Of a stretch of DNA of 64,000 nt, positions 24,678 to 34,038 are shown one piece after another; the stretch's first letter is position 1; every line of letters starts with the position of its first letter. The stretch spans positions 389,975 to 453,974 of the forward strand of contig NZ_JAHBGD010000017.1 of assembly GCF_018390605.1 (NCBI RefSeq). The letters are read 5' to 3'. Origin of the DNA: Ancylobacter defluvii (GTDB lineage: Bacteria; Pseudomonadota; Alphaproteobacteria; Rhizobiales; Xanthobacteraceae). Under the pieces are notes generated by a model that did no database searches, was not told the DNA's origin, and saw nothing but the letters and a program-made list of their open reading frames with translations. A program made the position numbers and the translations under genes.

Positions 24678-26966
24678 TCACGCCTGGCGCGAGGATAAGG
24701 ATACCACATTGTCGACCGGCCGATGCAGCACCTCGCTCAGCACCCGGTCGAGTGCATCTTGCCCGAACGGCTTGGCAAGCCGGCGGAAACGGGCATCGGC
24801 ACCATCGGGAAGTTGCGCGTAGCCGGTGCCAAGAATGATCGGAAGTAACGGAAAACGCTCGCCAATCGCCGCCGCGAGCTGCAGCCCGGTCATGCCCGGC
24901 ATCGCCTGGTCGGTCAGGACGACGTCGAAGATCTCGCCATTGGCAAGCAGCATCAGCGCCTCATTGCCCGAACTCGCCTCGACGACCTGGTAGCCGAGAT
25001 CCTCGATCATCGCCGCGGTCGCGGAGAGCACCAGTTGATCGTCATCGACCACCAGCACCCGCTGCGAACCGTCCTCGCGCCGCGGTGGCGGGACGGCAGG
25101 CGCCGCCGGGGCCGCCAGAGTGACGCGAGAGCCGGGAGCGATCGGCAGATAGATCGACGCCGTGGTGCCCTGCCCCGCCCGGCTGGTGAGCGTCAGCCGG
25201 CCGCCGGACTGCGCCGCCAGCCCATGCACCATGGCGAGGCCAAGCCCGGTCCCCTTCCCCACCCCCTTGGTGGTGAAGAACGGCTCCGTCGCCCGCGCCA
25301 GCGTCGTCTCGTCCATGCCGATACCATCGTCGGCGACGGTCAGGCAGAAGAAGCTGGCCTCGGCCTCCTCCCCCACGATCTCCGCCTTGGCCTCGCTGGC
25401 GCTGATCACGATGGTGCCGCCCTCCGGCATGGCATCCCGGCCGTTCACCACCAGATTCAGCAGCGCCAGTTCGAGCTGGTTGGCATCGACCATCGCTTTC
25501 GGCAGGCCAAGCGGAAAGCGGGTTTCCACATTGATCGTCGGGCCGATCGAGCGGCGCAGCAGATCGGCCATACTGAGCACCAGTTCCGGCACGTCGACCG
25601 GCTCGGGCTTTAGATCCTGCCGTCGGGCGAAGGCAAGCATGCGCTGGGTCAGCGCGGCGCCGCGCTGTGCCGCCTGCATGGTGTTTTCCAGCAAGGTACG
25701 CAGGCGTTCATCCTCTTGCGAGCGGCGGCGCGCGAGTTCGAGATTGCCGACGATCACCGCCAGCAGATTGTTGAAATCATGGGCGATTCCGCCAGTCAGC
25801 TGTCCTACCGCCTCCAGCTTCTGCGCCTGGCGCAGCGCCGCCTCGGCCCGCCTGCGTTCCGTCACGTCGACGAGACCGCACAACGTCTTGACGAGATGCC
25901 CCCCGGAATCGCGTTCGGCGACGGCCGAAAGAACGCAGTCGATGTGACGGCCGTCCTTGGCGACCATCGTATATTCCGCCTCGTGCAGTTCCCCGGCACT
26001 CAGCAGGCGCGGCCAATGCTCCTCGTTGCGGCGGCGGGCGGAGTCCGGCGTCATGAAATCGGTCAGCAGCCGACCCGTCACCTCTTCCTCGCGATAGCCA
26101 AGGAGATCGAGCCAGCTATGGCTCACCTGCTGGATACGCCCATCGGCACCCAGCGAGTGCAGCGGCAGCGGCGTGTGGCGATAGAGGTGACGGAAGCGTT
26201 CCTCGCTGTCGCGCACCATCGCCGCGGCGTGATCCGCCATCACGCCCGAGCGCCGATCATACATGACGGCCAGGATCGCCGTGAACAGGATCACCACCGT
26301 CGAGGCGGTGACGGCAGTCACCAATTGTCCCGACCCCACCAAGGTGCCGGCGGCCGGCACCGGAATCGACATGTCCGGAACCATGGAAAAGCCGGCCATG
26401 GCAATGTAATGCATGCCGGAAATGCCGATGCCGAGTGCGGCGGCCGCCGCAAGCCTCTGCGCGGTCGAGTGAAGCCGGAAGGAGAGCCAAAGCGCCGCGG
26501 TCGATGCAACGATCGCCACGCATACGGCGACCGCCATGTGCATCGGCTCATAGCTTGCTCGCGCCTGCATGCGCATAGCCACCATGCCGGCATAGTGCAT
26601 GCCGACGATGCCCAGCCCCATGACGACGCCGCCGGTCAGCATCGCCCGTCGACCGCCGCGGCGGCTCGCGGCATAGAACGCCACCCCGGTGGCGACCAGC
26701 GCGACGATGAAGGAAGCCAACGTCTGCAGCGAGTCATAGGCGACCGGAATGGGCAGGCGGATCGCCATCATGCCGATGAAATGCATGGACCAGATGCCGC
26801 CACCGAGAACCGCGGCCGCGGCGCATAGCCACCAACGCCGTGCCGCGCCCACGGCGGGCGGAATGCGAGTCGCCAAGTCGAGCGCGGTATAGGATGCCGC
26901 CATCGCAATGAAGACCGACAGGCCCATCAGTGCGACGTCGTGTTCCTCAACGCCATGCATCTCCAC
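24678..26966 (-). CDS. MHYT-PAS hybrid sensor histidine kinase with receiver domain
   Basis: A 762-residue membrane sensor. Residues 10-235 hold seven hydrophobic helices with three MHYT motifs (SMHFIGM at 60, GMHYAGM at 123, GMHYIAM at 184), a domain proposed to sense oxygen, CO or NO through bound metal. A PAS domain spans about 253-375. HisKA has phospho-His H396 (GGIAHDFNNLLAV). The ATPase domain carries NGRDAMPEGG and GIGMDETTLARATEPFFTTK. The C-terminal receiver (636-762) has acceptor D686 (LTDQAMPGMTG). It starts with GTG (26966), with GGGAG ten bases upstream; ATG at 26960 is the alternative. No cognate regulator is adjacent. Confidence 0.92.
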   Translation of the reverse strand: MEMHGVEEHDVALMGLSVFIAMAASYTALDLATRIPPAVGAARRWWLCAAAAVLGGGIWSMHFIGMMAIRLPIPVAYDSLQTLASFIVALVATGVAFYAASRRGGRRAMLTGGVVMGLGIVGMHYAGMVAMRMQARASYEPMHMAVAVCVAIVASTAALWLSFRLHSTAQRLAAAAALGIGISGMHYIAMAGFSMVPDMSIPVPAAGTLVGSGQLVTAVTASTVVILFTAILAVMYDRRSGVMADHAAAMVRDSEERFRHLYRHTPLPLHSLGADGRIQQVSHSWLDLLGYREEEVTGRLLTDFMTPDSARRRNEEHWPRLLSAGELHEAEYTMVAKDGRHIDCVLSAVAERDSGGHLVKTLCGLVDVTERRRAEAALRQAQKLEAVGQLTGGIAHDFNNLLAVIVGNLELARRRSQEDERLRTLLENTMQAAQRGAALTQRMLAFARRQDLKPEPVDVPELVLSMADLLRRSIGPTINVETRFPLGLPKAMVDANQLELALLNLVVNGRDAMPEGGTIVISASEAKAEIVGEEAEASFFCLTVADDGIGMDETTLARATEPFFTTKGVGKGTGLGLAMVHGLAAQSGGRLTLTSRAGQGTTASIYLPIAPGSRVTLAAPAAPAVPPPRREDGSQRVLVVDDDQLVLSATAAMIEDLGYQVVEASSGNEALMLLANGEIFDVVLTDQAMPGMTGLQLAAAIGERFPLLPIILGTGYAQLPDGADARFRRLAKPFGQDALDRVLSEVLHRPVDNVVSLSSRQA

Positions 26967-27108
26967 TTTTGCCCAACTCCCACGAACACCCCGGCGGCAT
27001 CACCCACACGCCTGCATCTTCTCGAGATTTCCCCTACGCGCATATGTTTTAAAACTCTTCCCTCCTCCCGCTTAACGGCGGGGAGAGACCGGCGATGTCC
27101 GGGATCAT

Positions 27109-27192
27109 TCAGTTCAGATAGCCGAGCAGCCACAAGACCAGGATGATCGGCAGGGGAATTCCAAGGAGCCAGAGCAGACCACCTTTGAACAT
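27109..27192 (-). CDS. 27-residue hydrophobic membrane peptide
   Basis: A very short frame reading MFKGGLLWLLGIPLPII then LVLWLLGYLN. It begins with ATG at 27192 preceded by GGAGG five bases upstream, and ends TGA. It forms one membrane helix with a Pro-containing centre (GIPLPI). The strong ribosome-binding site, correct hydrophobic design and position between two membrane-protein genes argue for a real small protein. I recall similar tiny peptides in other Hyphomicrobiales but know of no function. Confidence 0.7.
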   Translation of the reverse strand: MFKGGLLWLLGIPLPIILVLWLLGYLN

Positions 27193-27280
27193 AAATGCCT
27201 CCGTCGTGAATGTGACGAAGAAACACCCCGACCGTGCTTCGGTTCCCATCCGGCGAAAAATCCGTCATCATGAGAACGAC

Positions 27281-28000
27281 ATGTCCGTCACGCCAACCAA
27301 TCCGCCGCGCCGGAGCGCCAACCCCGCCGAGATCGGCGGCCTGCTCATCCTGGCCTTGGCCGCCGCCGGCCTACTGGTCTTTGCCCTCATTGCCGATGGC
27401 GTGCACGAGGGGGAGACCCGCGGCTTCGATGAAACGGTGCTGCTCCTGTTCCGTCAGGCCGGCAACCCGGCTTTGCCGATCGGACCGATCTGGCTGGAGA
27501 TCGCGGTGCGCGACTTTACCAGCCTGGGCAGCACCACCGGGCTCGCCACCCTCACCCTGCTGACTGCCGGCTACCTCGCCGTGGACGGCAAGCGCGCTGC
27601 CGCTCTGTTCGTGCTCATCGCCACCAGCAGCGGGATGCTGCTCAGCTTCGCGCTGAAGATTGGCTTCAACCGCCCCAGACCCGACATCGTTGATCGTCTA
27701 GTCGATGTCCACACACTGAGCTTTCCCAGCGGCCATGCCATGGGCGCCGCCGTCACCTATCTCACGCTCGGTGTTCTGATCGTGCGCACGGAAAGCAAGC
27801 GATGCATAAAGGTCTATGTGCTGGGGGTAGCGCTGGGGCTGACGCTGCTGATCGGCCTCAGCCGTATCTATCTTGGCGTGCATTGGCCGACGGACGTCCT
27901 TGCCGGGTGGTGTGCCGGCAGCGCCTGGGCGCTGCTGTGCTGGCTGGTCGCAAGCTGGCTGCAGCGGCGCGGACAGATAGAGCCGGCGGATTCGAATTGA
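27281..28000 (+). CDS. PAP2-family membrane phosphatase
   Basis: A 239-residue integral membrane protein with about six helices and the three-part acid phosphatase signature: KIGFNRPRP (motif 1, near residue 126), PSGHAMGA (motif 2, near 150) and SRIYLGVHWPTDVLAG (motif 3, near 193). These residues catalyse removal of phosphate from lipids such as phosphatidic acid or undecaprenyl pyrophosphate at the outer face of the membrane. The start at 27281 (MSVTPTNPP) is chosen over 27143 because the extra sequence overlaps the small peptide gene and is not protein-like. Confidence 0.92.
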   Translation: MSVTPTNPPRRSANPAEIGGLLILALAAAGLLVFALIADGVHEGETRGFDETVLLLFRQAGNPALPIGPIWLEIAVRDFTSLGSTTGLATLTLLTAGYLAVDGKRAAALFVLIATSSGMLLSFALKIGFNRPRPDIVDRLVDVHTLSFPSGHAMGAAVTYLTLGVLIVRTESKRCIKVYVLGVALGLTLLIGLSRIYLGVHWPTDVLAGWCAGSAWALLCWLVASWLQRRGQIEPADSN

Positions 28001-28093
28001 GGCAAAGCCCTTGGCGGCCGCTTCGCCCCGCGCCTATGCTGTGCCGACGGGGCCGCCAGAGCCTTGTGAGGAACGCCAATCGAGGAGGATCTC

Positions 28094-28303
28094 ATGTCCA
28101 CCAGCACGCCCGACGGCAATCTGATCCGCGAGATCGGGGTCATCGAAACCACCCAGTCCGACAATATTCTGCGCTGGGACGGTGAGGAACTCTATGTCGA
28201 GCAGGACATCTATCACAACGGCCAGCTCGTGCACCGCAAGTACAAGCGCCGGGTGACGCGCAGCGTCGCCCAGGCACTCGCCACATTGCTGCATCAGCAC
28301 TAA
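28094..28303 (+). CDS. Small acidic/basic hypothetical protein
   Basis: A 69-residue protein with a strong ribosome-binding site (GAGGAGG) six bases before the ATG. It has no signal peptide or helix of membrane type. Residues 12-48 alternate hydrophobic and charged residues (IREIGVIETTQSDNILRWDGEELYVEQD would be split into strands), and the C terminus is basic (YKRRVTRSVAQALATLL). I recognise no family. It follows the PAP2 gene by 93 bases on the same strand. Confidence 0.65.
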   Translation: MSTSTPDGNLIREIGVIETTQSDNILRWDGEELYVEQDIYHNGQLVHRKYKRRVTRSVAQALATLLHQH

Positions 28304-28340
28304 CCACGATCCACGGGCGGAGCGCGTCACCGTTGCCCAA

Positions 28341-28375
28341 AACGAGGAAGGTTCGACCAAAGGCCGAACCTTCCT
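28341..28375 (-). terminator. Terminator between convergent genes
   Basis: AGGAAGGTTCG / CGAACCTTCCT form an 11-bp stem with a nine-base loop (28345-28375). On the minus strand it is followed by CGTTTTG, so it most likely ends the MAPEG transcript, and it may also stop transcripts from the left. Confidence 0.65.
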
Positions 28376-28431
28376 GCGCTGAAGAGCGTAACATTTGCAA
28401 GCGGATCCAGTGCCTTGCGTGATGGCGCCAC

Positions 28432-28830
28432 CTACCAGGGCCGCAGGATGGCGATCAGGATCAGCGCCAATCCGAGCACGCCAGCCAGCCAGACAAGGGA
28501 ACGCAGATAAGGCACGCCGAAGCCGTAAAGCGGCACATAGGCGATGCGGGACAGGAAGTACAACCAGACGCCCCAGAAGGTCGCGGTACCGTTCCGGCCG
28601 GCGATATGCGCGATCAGCACCGCCGCAGCGAACAGCGGCAAGGTTTCCAAAAGATTGGCCTGCGCCCGGCGCAAGCGGCCGGCAAGAACACCCTCAGGTA
28701 GCCCCGGTCGGTCTCGCGCCCCGGCATTGTAATCGAGCCCAGTCTCCTGGGTCCGGAGCATCGCAGCCAGAAATATTTGCAGGAGCGCCAGCACCAGCGT
28801 CCAGCCGAGCATCGTAAGTTCGATCGTCAT
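28432..28830 (-). CDS. MAPEG-family membrane protein
   Basis: A 132-residue protein with four hydrophobic helices. The pattern RRAQANLLETLPLFAAAVLIAH in the second quarter is typical of bacterial MAPEG proteins (membrane-associated eicosanoid/glutathione metabolism fold), as is the YFLSRIAYVPLYGFGVPYLRSLVW segment. Bacterial members are mostly of unknown activity, some with glutathione transferase activity. The ATG at 28830 (MTIELTML) is chosen; it is divergent to the NUDIX gene with 65 bases between. Confidence 0.85.
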   Translation of the reverse strand: MTIELTMLGWTLVLALLQIFLAAMLRTQETGLDYNAGARDRPGLPEGVLAGRLRRAQANLLETLPLFAAAVLIAHIAGRNGTATFWGVWLYFLSRIAYVPLYGFGVPYLRSLVWLAGVLGLALILIAILRPW

Positions 28831-28895
28831 GTCGCTTCGTCGCATGGCCGGATTCGAGGATCGAATATTCGCCGAACTTGTTTACATATGCCCTC

Positions 28896-29414
28896 ATGGA
28901 CAAGGTCAAACAACGCAAGAAGCGTGCGGCACATGGCTATCCGCTGCCACAGGTCGCCGCGCTTGCCTATCGCTGGTCGGAGGCCGGCCGGCTGGAGATG
29001 CTCGTGCTCTCCTCGCGGGAGACGCACCGGCCGGTCATTCCCAAGGGGTGGCCGATCAAGGGACGCAAGGACTGGAAATCCGCCGAGATCGAAGCGCGGC
29101 AGGAAGCCGGGCTGGTCGGGCAAGTCATCCGCAAGCGCGCCGGGCAATATCGCTACTGGAAGCGCATCGACCGCCAATTCGTGCTGGTACAGGTCTCGGT
29201 GTATCTGCTGGAAGTGAAGCGCCAGCTCGACGACTGGCCGGAGCGCAACGAGCGCGTATTGATATGGCTGCCTCCGGAAGACGCGGCGCTTCTGGTCGAT
29301 GAAACCGACCTGGGTGCACTCATCCTTGACGTCGCTCGCGATCTTAGACGGCAACGCGACCGCGTAACCGGCCTCCCCGAGGGAGCGGGGAAGCCGGTTG
29401 CCGAGACGACGTAA
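28896..29414 (+). CDS. NUDIX-fold protein with a degenerate Nudix box
   Basis: A 172-residue protein of the DIPP-like NUDIX type: AALAYRW, then LVLSSRETHRPVIPKGWPIKGRKDWKSA and EIEARQEAGLVG. Compared with the Nudix consensus GX5EX7REUXEEXGU, the first Gly is kept (KGWP), but the first Glu is Arg, the Arg of RE is Ile, and one of the two Glu of EE is Gln. Metal-dependent pyrophosphohydrolysis may therefore be weak or altered. The start at 28896 (MDKVKQRKKR) is an ATG; upstream alternatives use TTG. Confidence 0.8.
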   Translation: MDKVKQRKKRAAHGYPLPQVAALAYRWSEAGRLEMLVLSSRETHRPVIPKGWPIKGRKDWKSAEIEARQEAGLVGQVIRKRAGQYRYWKRIDRQFVLVQVSVYLLEVKRQLDDWPERNERVLIWLPPEDAALLVDETDLGALILDVARDLRRQRDRVTGLPEGAGKPVAETT

Positions 29415-29429
29415 AGCCCGGCCGCGAGA

Positions 29430-29833
29430 TTATTCCAGAACCTGCACCACGCGATGGGTGCGCGGATCGACCAAGACCGTCTGGTCGTTCACCACCGTGC
29501 AACGGTATTCGGTGACGCCATTTTCCACAGGCACCTCGTAATAGCGTACACCCGCCGTCGGCAGCTCGGCACCGATGACCACCTCGCGGTCACAGCTGTA
29601 GGAAGGTACCCGTTCCTCGACGGCATAATGGTGGAAGCGCGTGCGATGATCCTCGGCAATGCCGCCGACCTCAGCGCCGGCCACGCCGCCAACCACCGCT
29701 CCGACCGGACCGCCGACAATCGCACCGCCTACGGCGCCGGAAGTCGCGCCGGCAACAACGCCCGCTCCCTGCTGTGCATTAACAGCAAGAGGAGCGGCTA
29801 GAAAAAAACGCTCGCAACAACAGCGTTACGTAT
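29430..29833 (-). pseudogene. Frameshifted DUF1236-type exported protein gene
   Basis: The C-terminal part (stop at 29430) reads YYEVPVENGVTEYRCTVVN then DQTVLVDPRTHRVVQVLE, the DUF1236 pattern of Hyphomicrobiales exported proteins. A Gly/Ala/Val-rich linker (GAVGGAIVGGPVGAVVGGVAG) precedes it. Reading further upstream the frame gives LAAPLAVNAQQ, a signal peptide end, but then meets a stop. One base added to the run of seven T at 29803-29809 would join it to RNAVVASVFF, preceded by AGGAG nine bases from an ATA in place of ATG. Both defects suggest a broken gene; the intact downstream GTG start (29696) would lack any signal peptide. Confidence 0.6.
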
Positions 29834-29841
29834 CGCGATAC
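29830..29841. promoter_or_regulatory. Perfect 12-bp palindrome GTATCGCGATAC
   Basis: GTATCGCGATAC is its own reverse complement. It sits between the likely ribosome-binding site (AGGAG at 29843-29847) and the first codons of the broken DUF1236 gene. It could be a repressor operator; no regulator is encoded nearby. Confidence 0.4.
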
Positions 29842-29959
29842 ACTCCTGTTACCCAGCACCTGTTACGAAGGTGGGTACAACGCGGACATCCGCCCCCCAA
29901 CACGAAATAATATCGGCGTATCGGGCAGATAAATCGGGAATTACAGGATATATTTGCCT

Positions 29960-31219
29960 CTATTTCTTTGCTGGGGGCGAAGTACTATGCGAATGCGCCC
30001 GGAACAACCGGCCATGTTCGGCGAAGAGCACAAAGCCGAGAGCGGCAACGCCAAAAGCGGCGAAGCCGACCGTGAGCGGCAGGGTGGTGCCGTCGAACAT
30101 CTGACCAAGGCTGGAGCCGATGATCGCCCCGCCAATTGTGGTGGTGAAGCCCAGCAGCGAAGAGGCAGTCCCGGCCACATGGCCGACCGGCTCCATTGCC
30201 ATGGCGTTGAAGTTCGACACGACGAGGCCGAAGAAGAACATGGTGACGGCCTGCAGCACCGAGAAAAGCAGCAGGGTTTCATGCCCCATGACCACCAATA
30301 CGGCATGGATGCAGGTGACCGCGAGATAGCCGAGCAGCGCCGCATGCGACACCCGGCGCATGCCAAGCCGCTCGACGATGCGCGAATTCAGGAACGAGGA
30401 CATGGCCATGAAGAGGGCAATGCCGGCGAAGATCAGCGTGAACAGGCTGGCGGCATTGAAGACGACGGAAAACACCTGTTGGGCGCTGGTGATGAAGGCG
30501 AACAACCCGCTCATGATCATCGTCATGGCGAACATGTAGCCCATGCTGATGCGGCTGCGCAGCACCAGCCCGAAGGCATAGGTGATGCCGCGATAGGAGA
30601 TCGGGATACGATCGTCCGGATGCAGGGTTTCCGGCAGGCGGGCCATGATCCAGAAGATCAGCAGCGATCCGAAAATCAGCAGCATGCCGAAGATCGCTCG
30701 CCAGGGAGCAACCAGCACGACGAGCTGGCCGATCGACGGCGCGATGACCGGCACCGCAAGGAACACAATGAAGGACAGCGACATCACCCGCGCCATCTGC
30801 CGGCCGGAATAGCAGTCGCGCACGATGGCGACGGCAAGGATACGGGTGGCCGCCGCACCAACGCCCTGCAGCACGCGCGCCACCATCATCACTTCGAACG
30901 TGGTCGCGAAAACCGCTCCCAACGATGCCAGCGTATAGATGGCCATTCCCACCAGCAGCACGCGACGGCGGCCGAAGCGGTCGGCGAGCGGGCCGTAGAT
31001 GATCTGCGCCGCGCCGAAGCCCAGGAGATAACTGGTGATGATCAGCTGCGTATGGTTGGCGGTATCGATGTTCAATGCCCGCCCGATCTCGGGAAGCGAC
31101 GGCAACATCGAATCGATGGCGATGGCGTTGGTGGCCATCATCATCGCGATGAATGCCACGAACTGCCTGAACCCCATGCCGGGATGGGGATTATCCGGCG
31201 TGGGAAGCGCAGAGTTCAT
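29960..31219 (-). CDS. Bcr/CflA-type multidrug efflux MFS transporter
   Basis: A 419-residue major facilitator protein with twelve predicted helices. The early block FIAMMMATNAIAIDSMLPSLPEIGRAL and motif A YGPLADRFGRRRVLLVG are typical of the Bcr/CflA drug-resistance branch, as is ARVLQGVGAAATRILAVAIVRD. The start at 31219 (MNSALPTPDNP) gives the expected short cytoplasmic N terminus; the longer frame to 31330 is not supported. It probably exports small drugs by proton antiport; the substrate is unknown. Confidence 0.9.
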   Translation of the reverse strand: MNSALPTPDNPHPGMGFRQFVAFIAMMMATNAIAIDSMLPSLPEIGRALNIDTANHTQLIITSYLLGFGAAQIIYGPLADRFGRRRVLLVGMAIYTLASLGAVFATTFEVMMVARVLQGVGAAATRILAVAIVRDCYSGRQMARVMSLSFIVFLAVPVIAPSIGQLVVLVAPWRAIFGMLLIFGSLLIFWIMARLPETLHPDDRIPISYRGITYAFGLVLRSRISMGYMFAMTMIMSGLFAFITSAQQVFSVVFNAASLFTLIFAGIALFMAMSSFLNSRIVERLGMRRVSHAALLGYLAVTCIHAVLVVMGHETLLLFSVLQAVTMFFFGLVVSNFNAMAMEPVGHVAGTASSLLGFTTTIGGAIIGSSLGQMFDGTTLPLTVGFAAFGVAALGFVLFAEHGRLFRAHSHSTSPPAKK

Positions 31220-31615
31220 GCTTGAAATATCCAGAATGCGGCGGGCTTGGAAGCCCGCCTTATCGCGCAATCGAGCTTTGGGCACAATTGAGCGGAAGGG
31301 AGTACGGACGATCGCGCGAACACCGGCCAAGGAGGCTCAGGGCGTCATATCTCGCGCACGCCGGGAGGAATACACGGCTGGCAGCGCGTATTTATGACAG
31401 ATGGCATGATTGTGCAATCGCCGGCAAGGACGCAGGCCGTGCGCCCATTCTCCTGCATCCTGCCGGCACCGCCTCCCCGCTGCCCCGGGCAGGCCACCGT
31501 GCCTGTGCGTTCAACTCGGTCCGGCAGCCATTCGCGGCACAGTTGGCCAGCAAAGCCAGCTATTTGACGCTTGAACGGGATGCGCCGGCCATTCAGACGA
31601 CCGGCGCTCAAGTGG
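31220..31615. other. Intergenic stretch without a gene
   Basis: About 400 bases between the MFS and TRAP genes. I see no coding frame with protein-like composition and no clear hairpin terminator. It must hold the MFS promoter and the end of the TRAP transcript. Confidence 0.5.
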
Positions 31616-33028
<1,413 letters not shown>

Positions 33029-33088
33029 GTCGGGCTCACTCGTGATGAGGAAGGAGAGAGGCGGCGGGCAGACGCGGCAGGTACCGCA

Positions 33089-33628
33089 TCACTGCAGCGG
33101 CTTCTCGTAGTGGGTCTCGACGGCGATATCGCCGTGCAGCGCCGCGATGCGCTTGATCAGCTCCGACACGCCCTGGAGCGTGAGCAGAAAGAAGCCGAGC
33201 GGCAACAGCAACTTGGCCGGCCACAGGATCAGGCCGCCGGCATTCTGCGAAACCTCATCGGAGACATAGGCCTGCCAGAAGAAGGGGAAGCTGAGCCAGG
33301 TGAGATAGAGGCCGGCCGGAATCAGGATGACGATGAATCCGATGGAGTCGACCCACAGCCGCCCGCGATCAGATAGCATCATATAAACGAGATCGACCCG
33401 GACGTGCTCGTTTCTCTTCAATGTGTAGGACGCGCCGAGCAGCACCACGGCCCCGAACAGATACCACTGGATCTCCAGGAGGCCGTTGGTGCTGTAGCTG
33501 AAAAGGTAGCGCACAGTCGCATTGCCGGCGCTGATCAGGCAGGCAAAGAGCACGCAGTAATCTGCGACACGGCCAAACCGCTCATTGACCCAGTCGATCA
33601 CGCGACTGCAGGCGAGAAGCCCACTCAT
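33089..33628 (-). CDS. TRAP transporter small permease (DctQ type)
   Basis: A 179-residue protein with four hydrophobic helices: VADYCVLFACLISAGNATVRYL, WYLFGAVVLLGASYTL, the family pattern NEHVRVDLVYMMLSDRGRLWVD, then two more. DctQ subunits support the large permease and contact the binding protein. It precedes the large permease gene and shares its strand. The substrate-binding component DctP, usually first in the operon, is missing. Confidence 0.9.
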   Translation of the reverse strand: MSGLLACSRVIDWVNERFGRVADYCVLFACLISAGNATVRYLFSYSTNGLLEIQWYLFGAVVLLGASYTLKRNEHVRVDLVYMMLSDRGRLWVDSIGFIVILIPAGLYLTWLSFPFFWQAYVSDEVSQNAGGLILWPAKLLLPLGFFLLTLQGVSELIKRIAALHGDIAVETHYEKPLQ

Positions 33629-34038
33629 TGCAACGTTTCCCCTCTTACTCGGCGTCGTTTCTGGTTGTTACGTTGCTTCCGCCGTTTTTAGCCAGGCACG
33701 CAAGCTAGACGATCGTCTCAGGCAGGCGCCTGCGCGGCTTTCCCTGCATCGGCGAGAATGCAACCACCCGCTCATTAACGGCAGGCGTTCTTGCAGAAAG
33801 ACCGAACGGCTGGGGAAAGCAAGCAGCTTCGTGGCACACAGCTTCAAACTGCAGACACCGTAACGTAAGCGCCACGCTTGAAACGGAGCGGCAGCGTCAC
33901 CTGCGCACGGCCTTATCCGTCGATGTCGGCCTGACGCGATTGAGACGGGTCATACGGATGGAAAACGCCGACGTCCCTGCTGCACATCTCATCAGGCCAC
34001 GCTCCTTACGACCATCTGCCATCAGGATATCGGAGAAT
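33629..34038. other. Intergenic stretch upstream of the TRAP genes
   Basis: 410 bases without a convincing gene. The frames here are short and composition is mixed, with several TAACG / GTTACG bits but no paired operator I could confirm. It separates the TRAP genes from the M20 peptidase operon on the same strand, so the two may have separate promoters. Confidence 0.5.
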
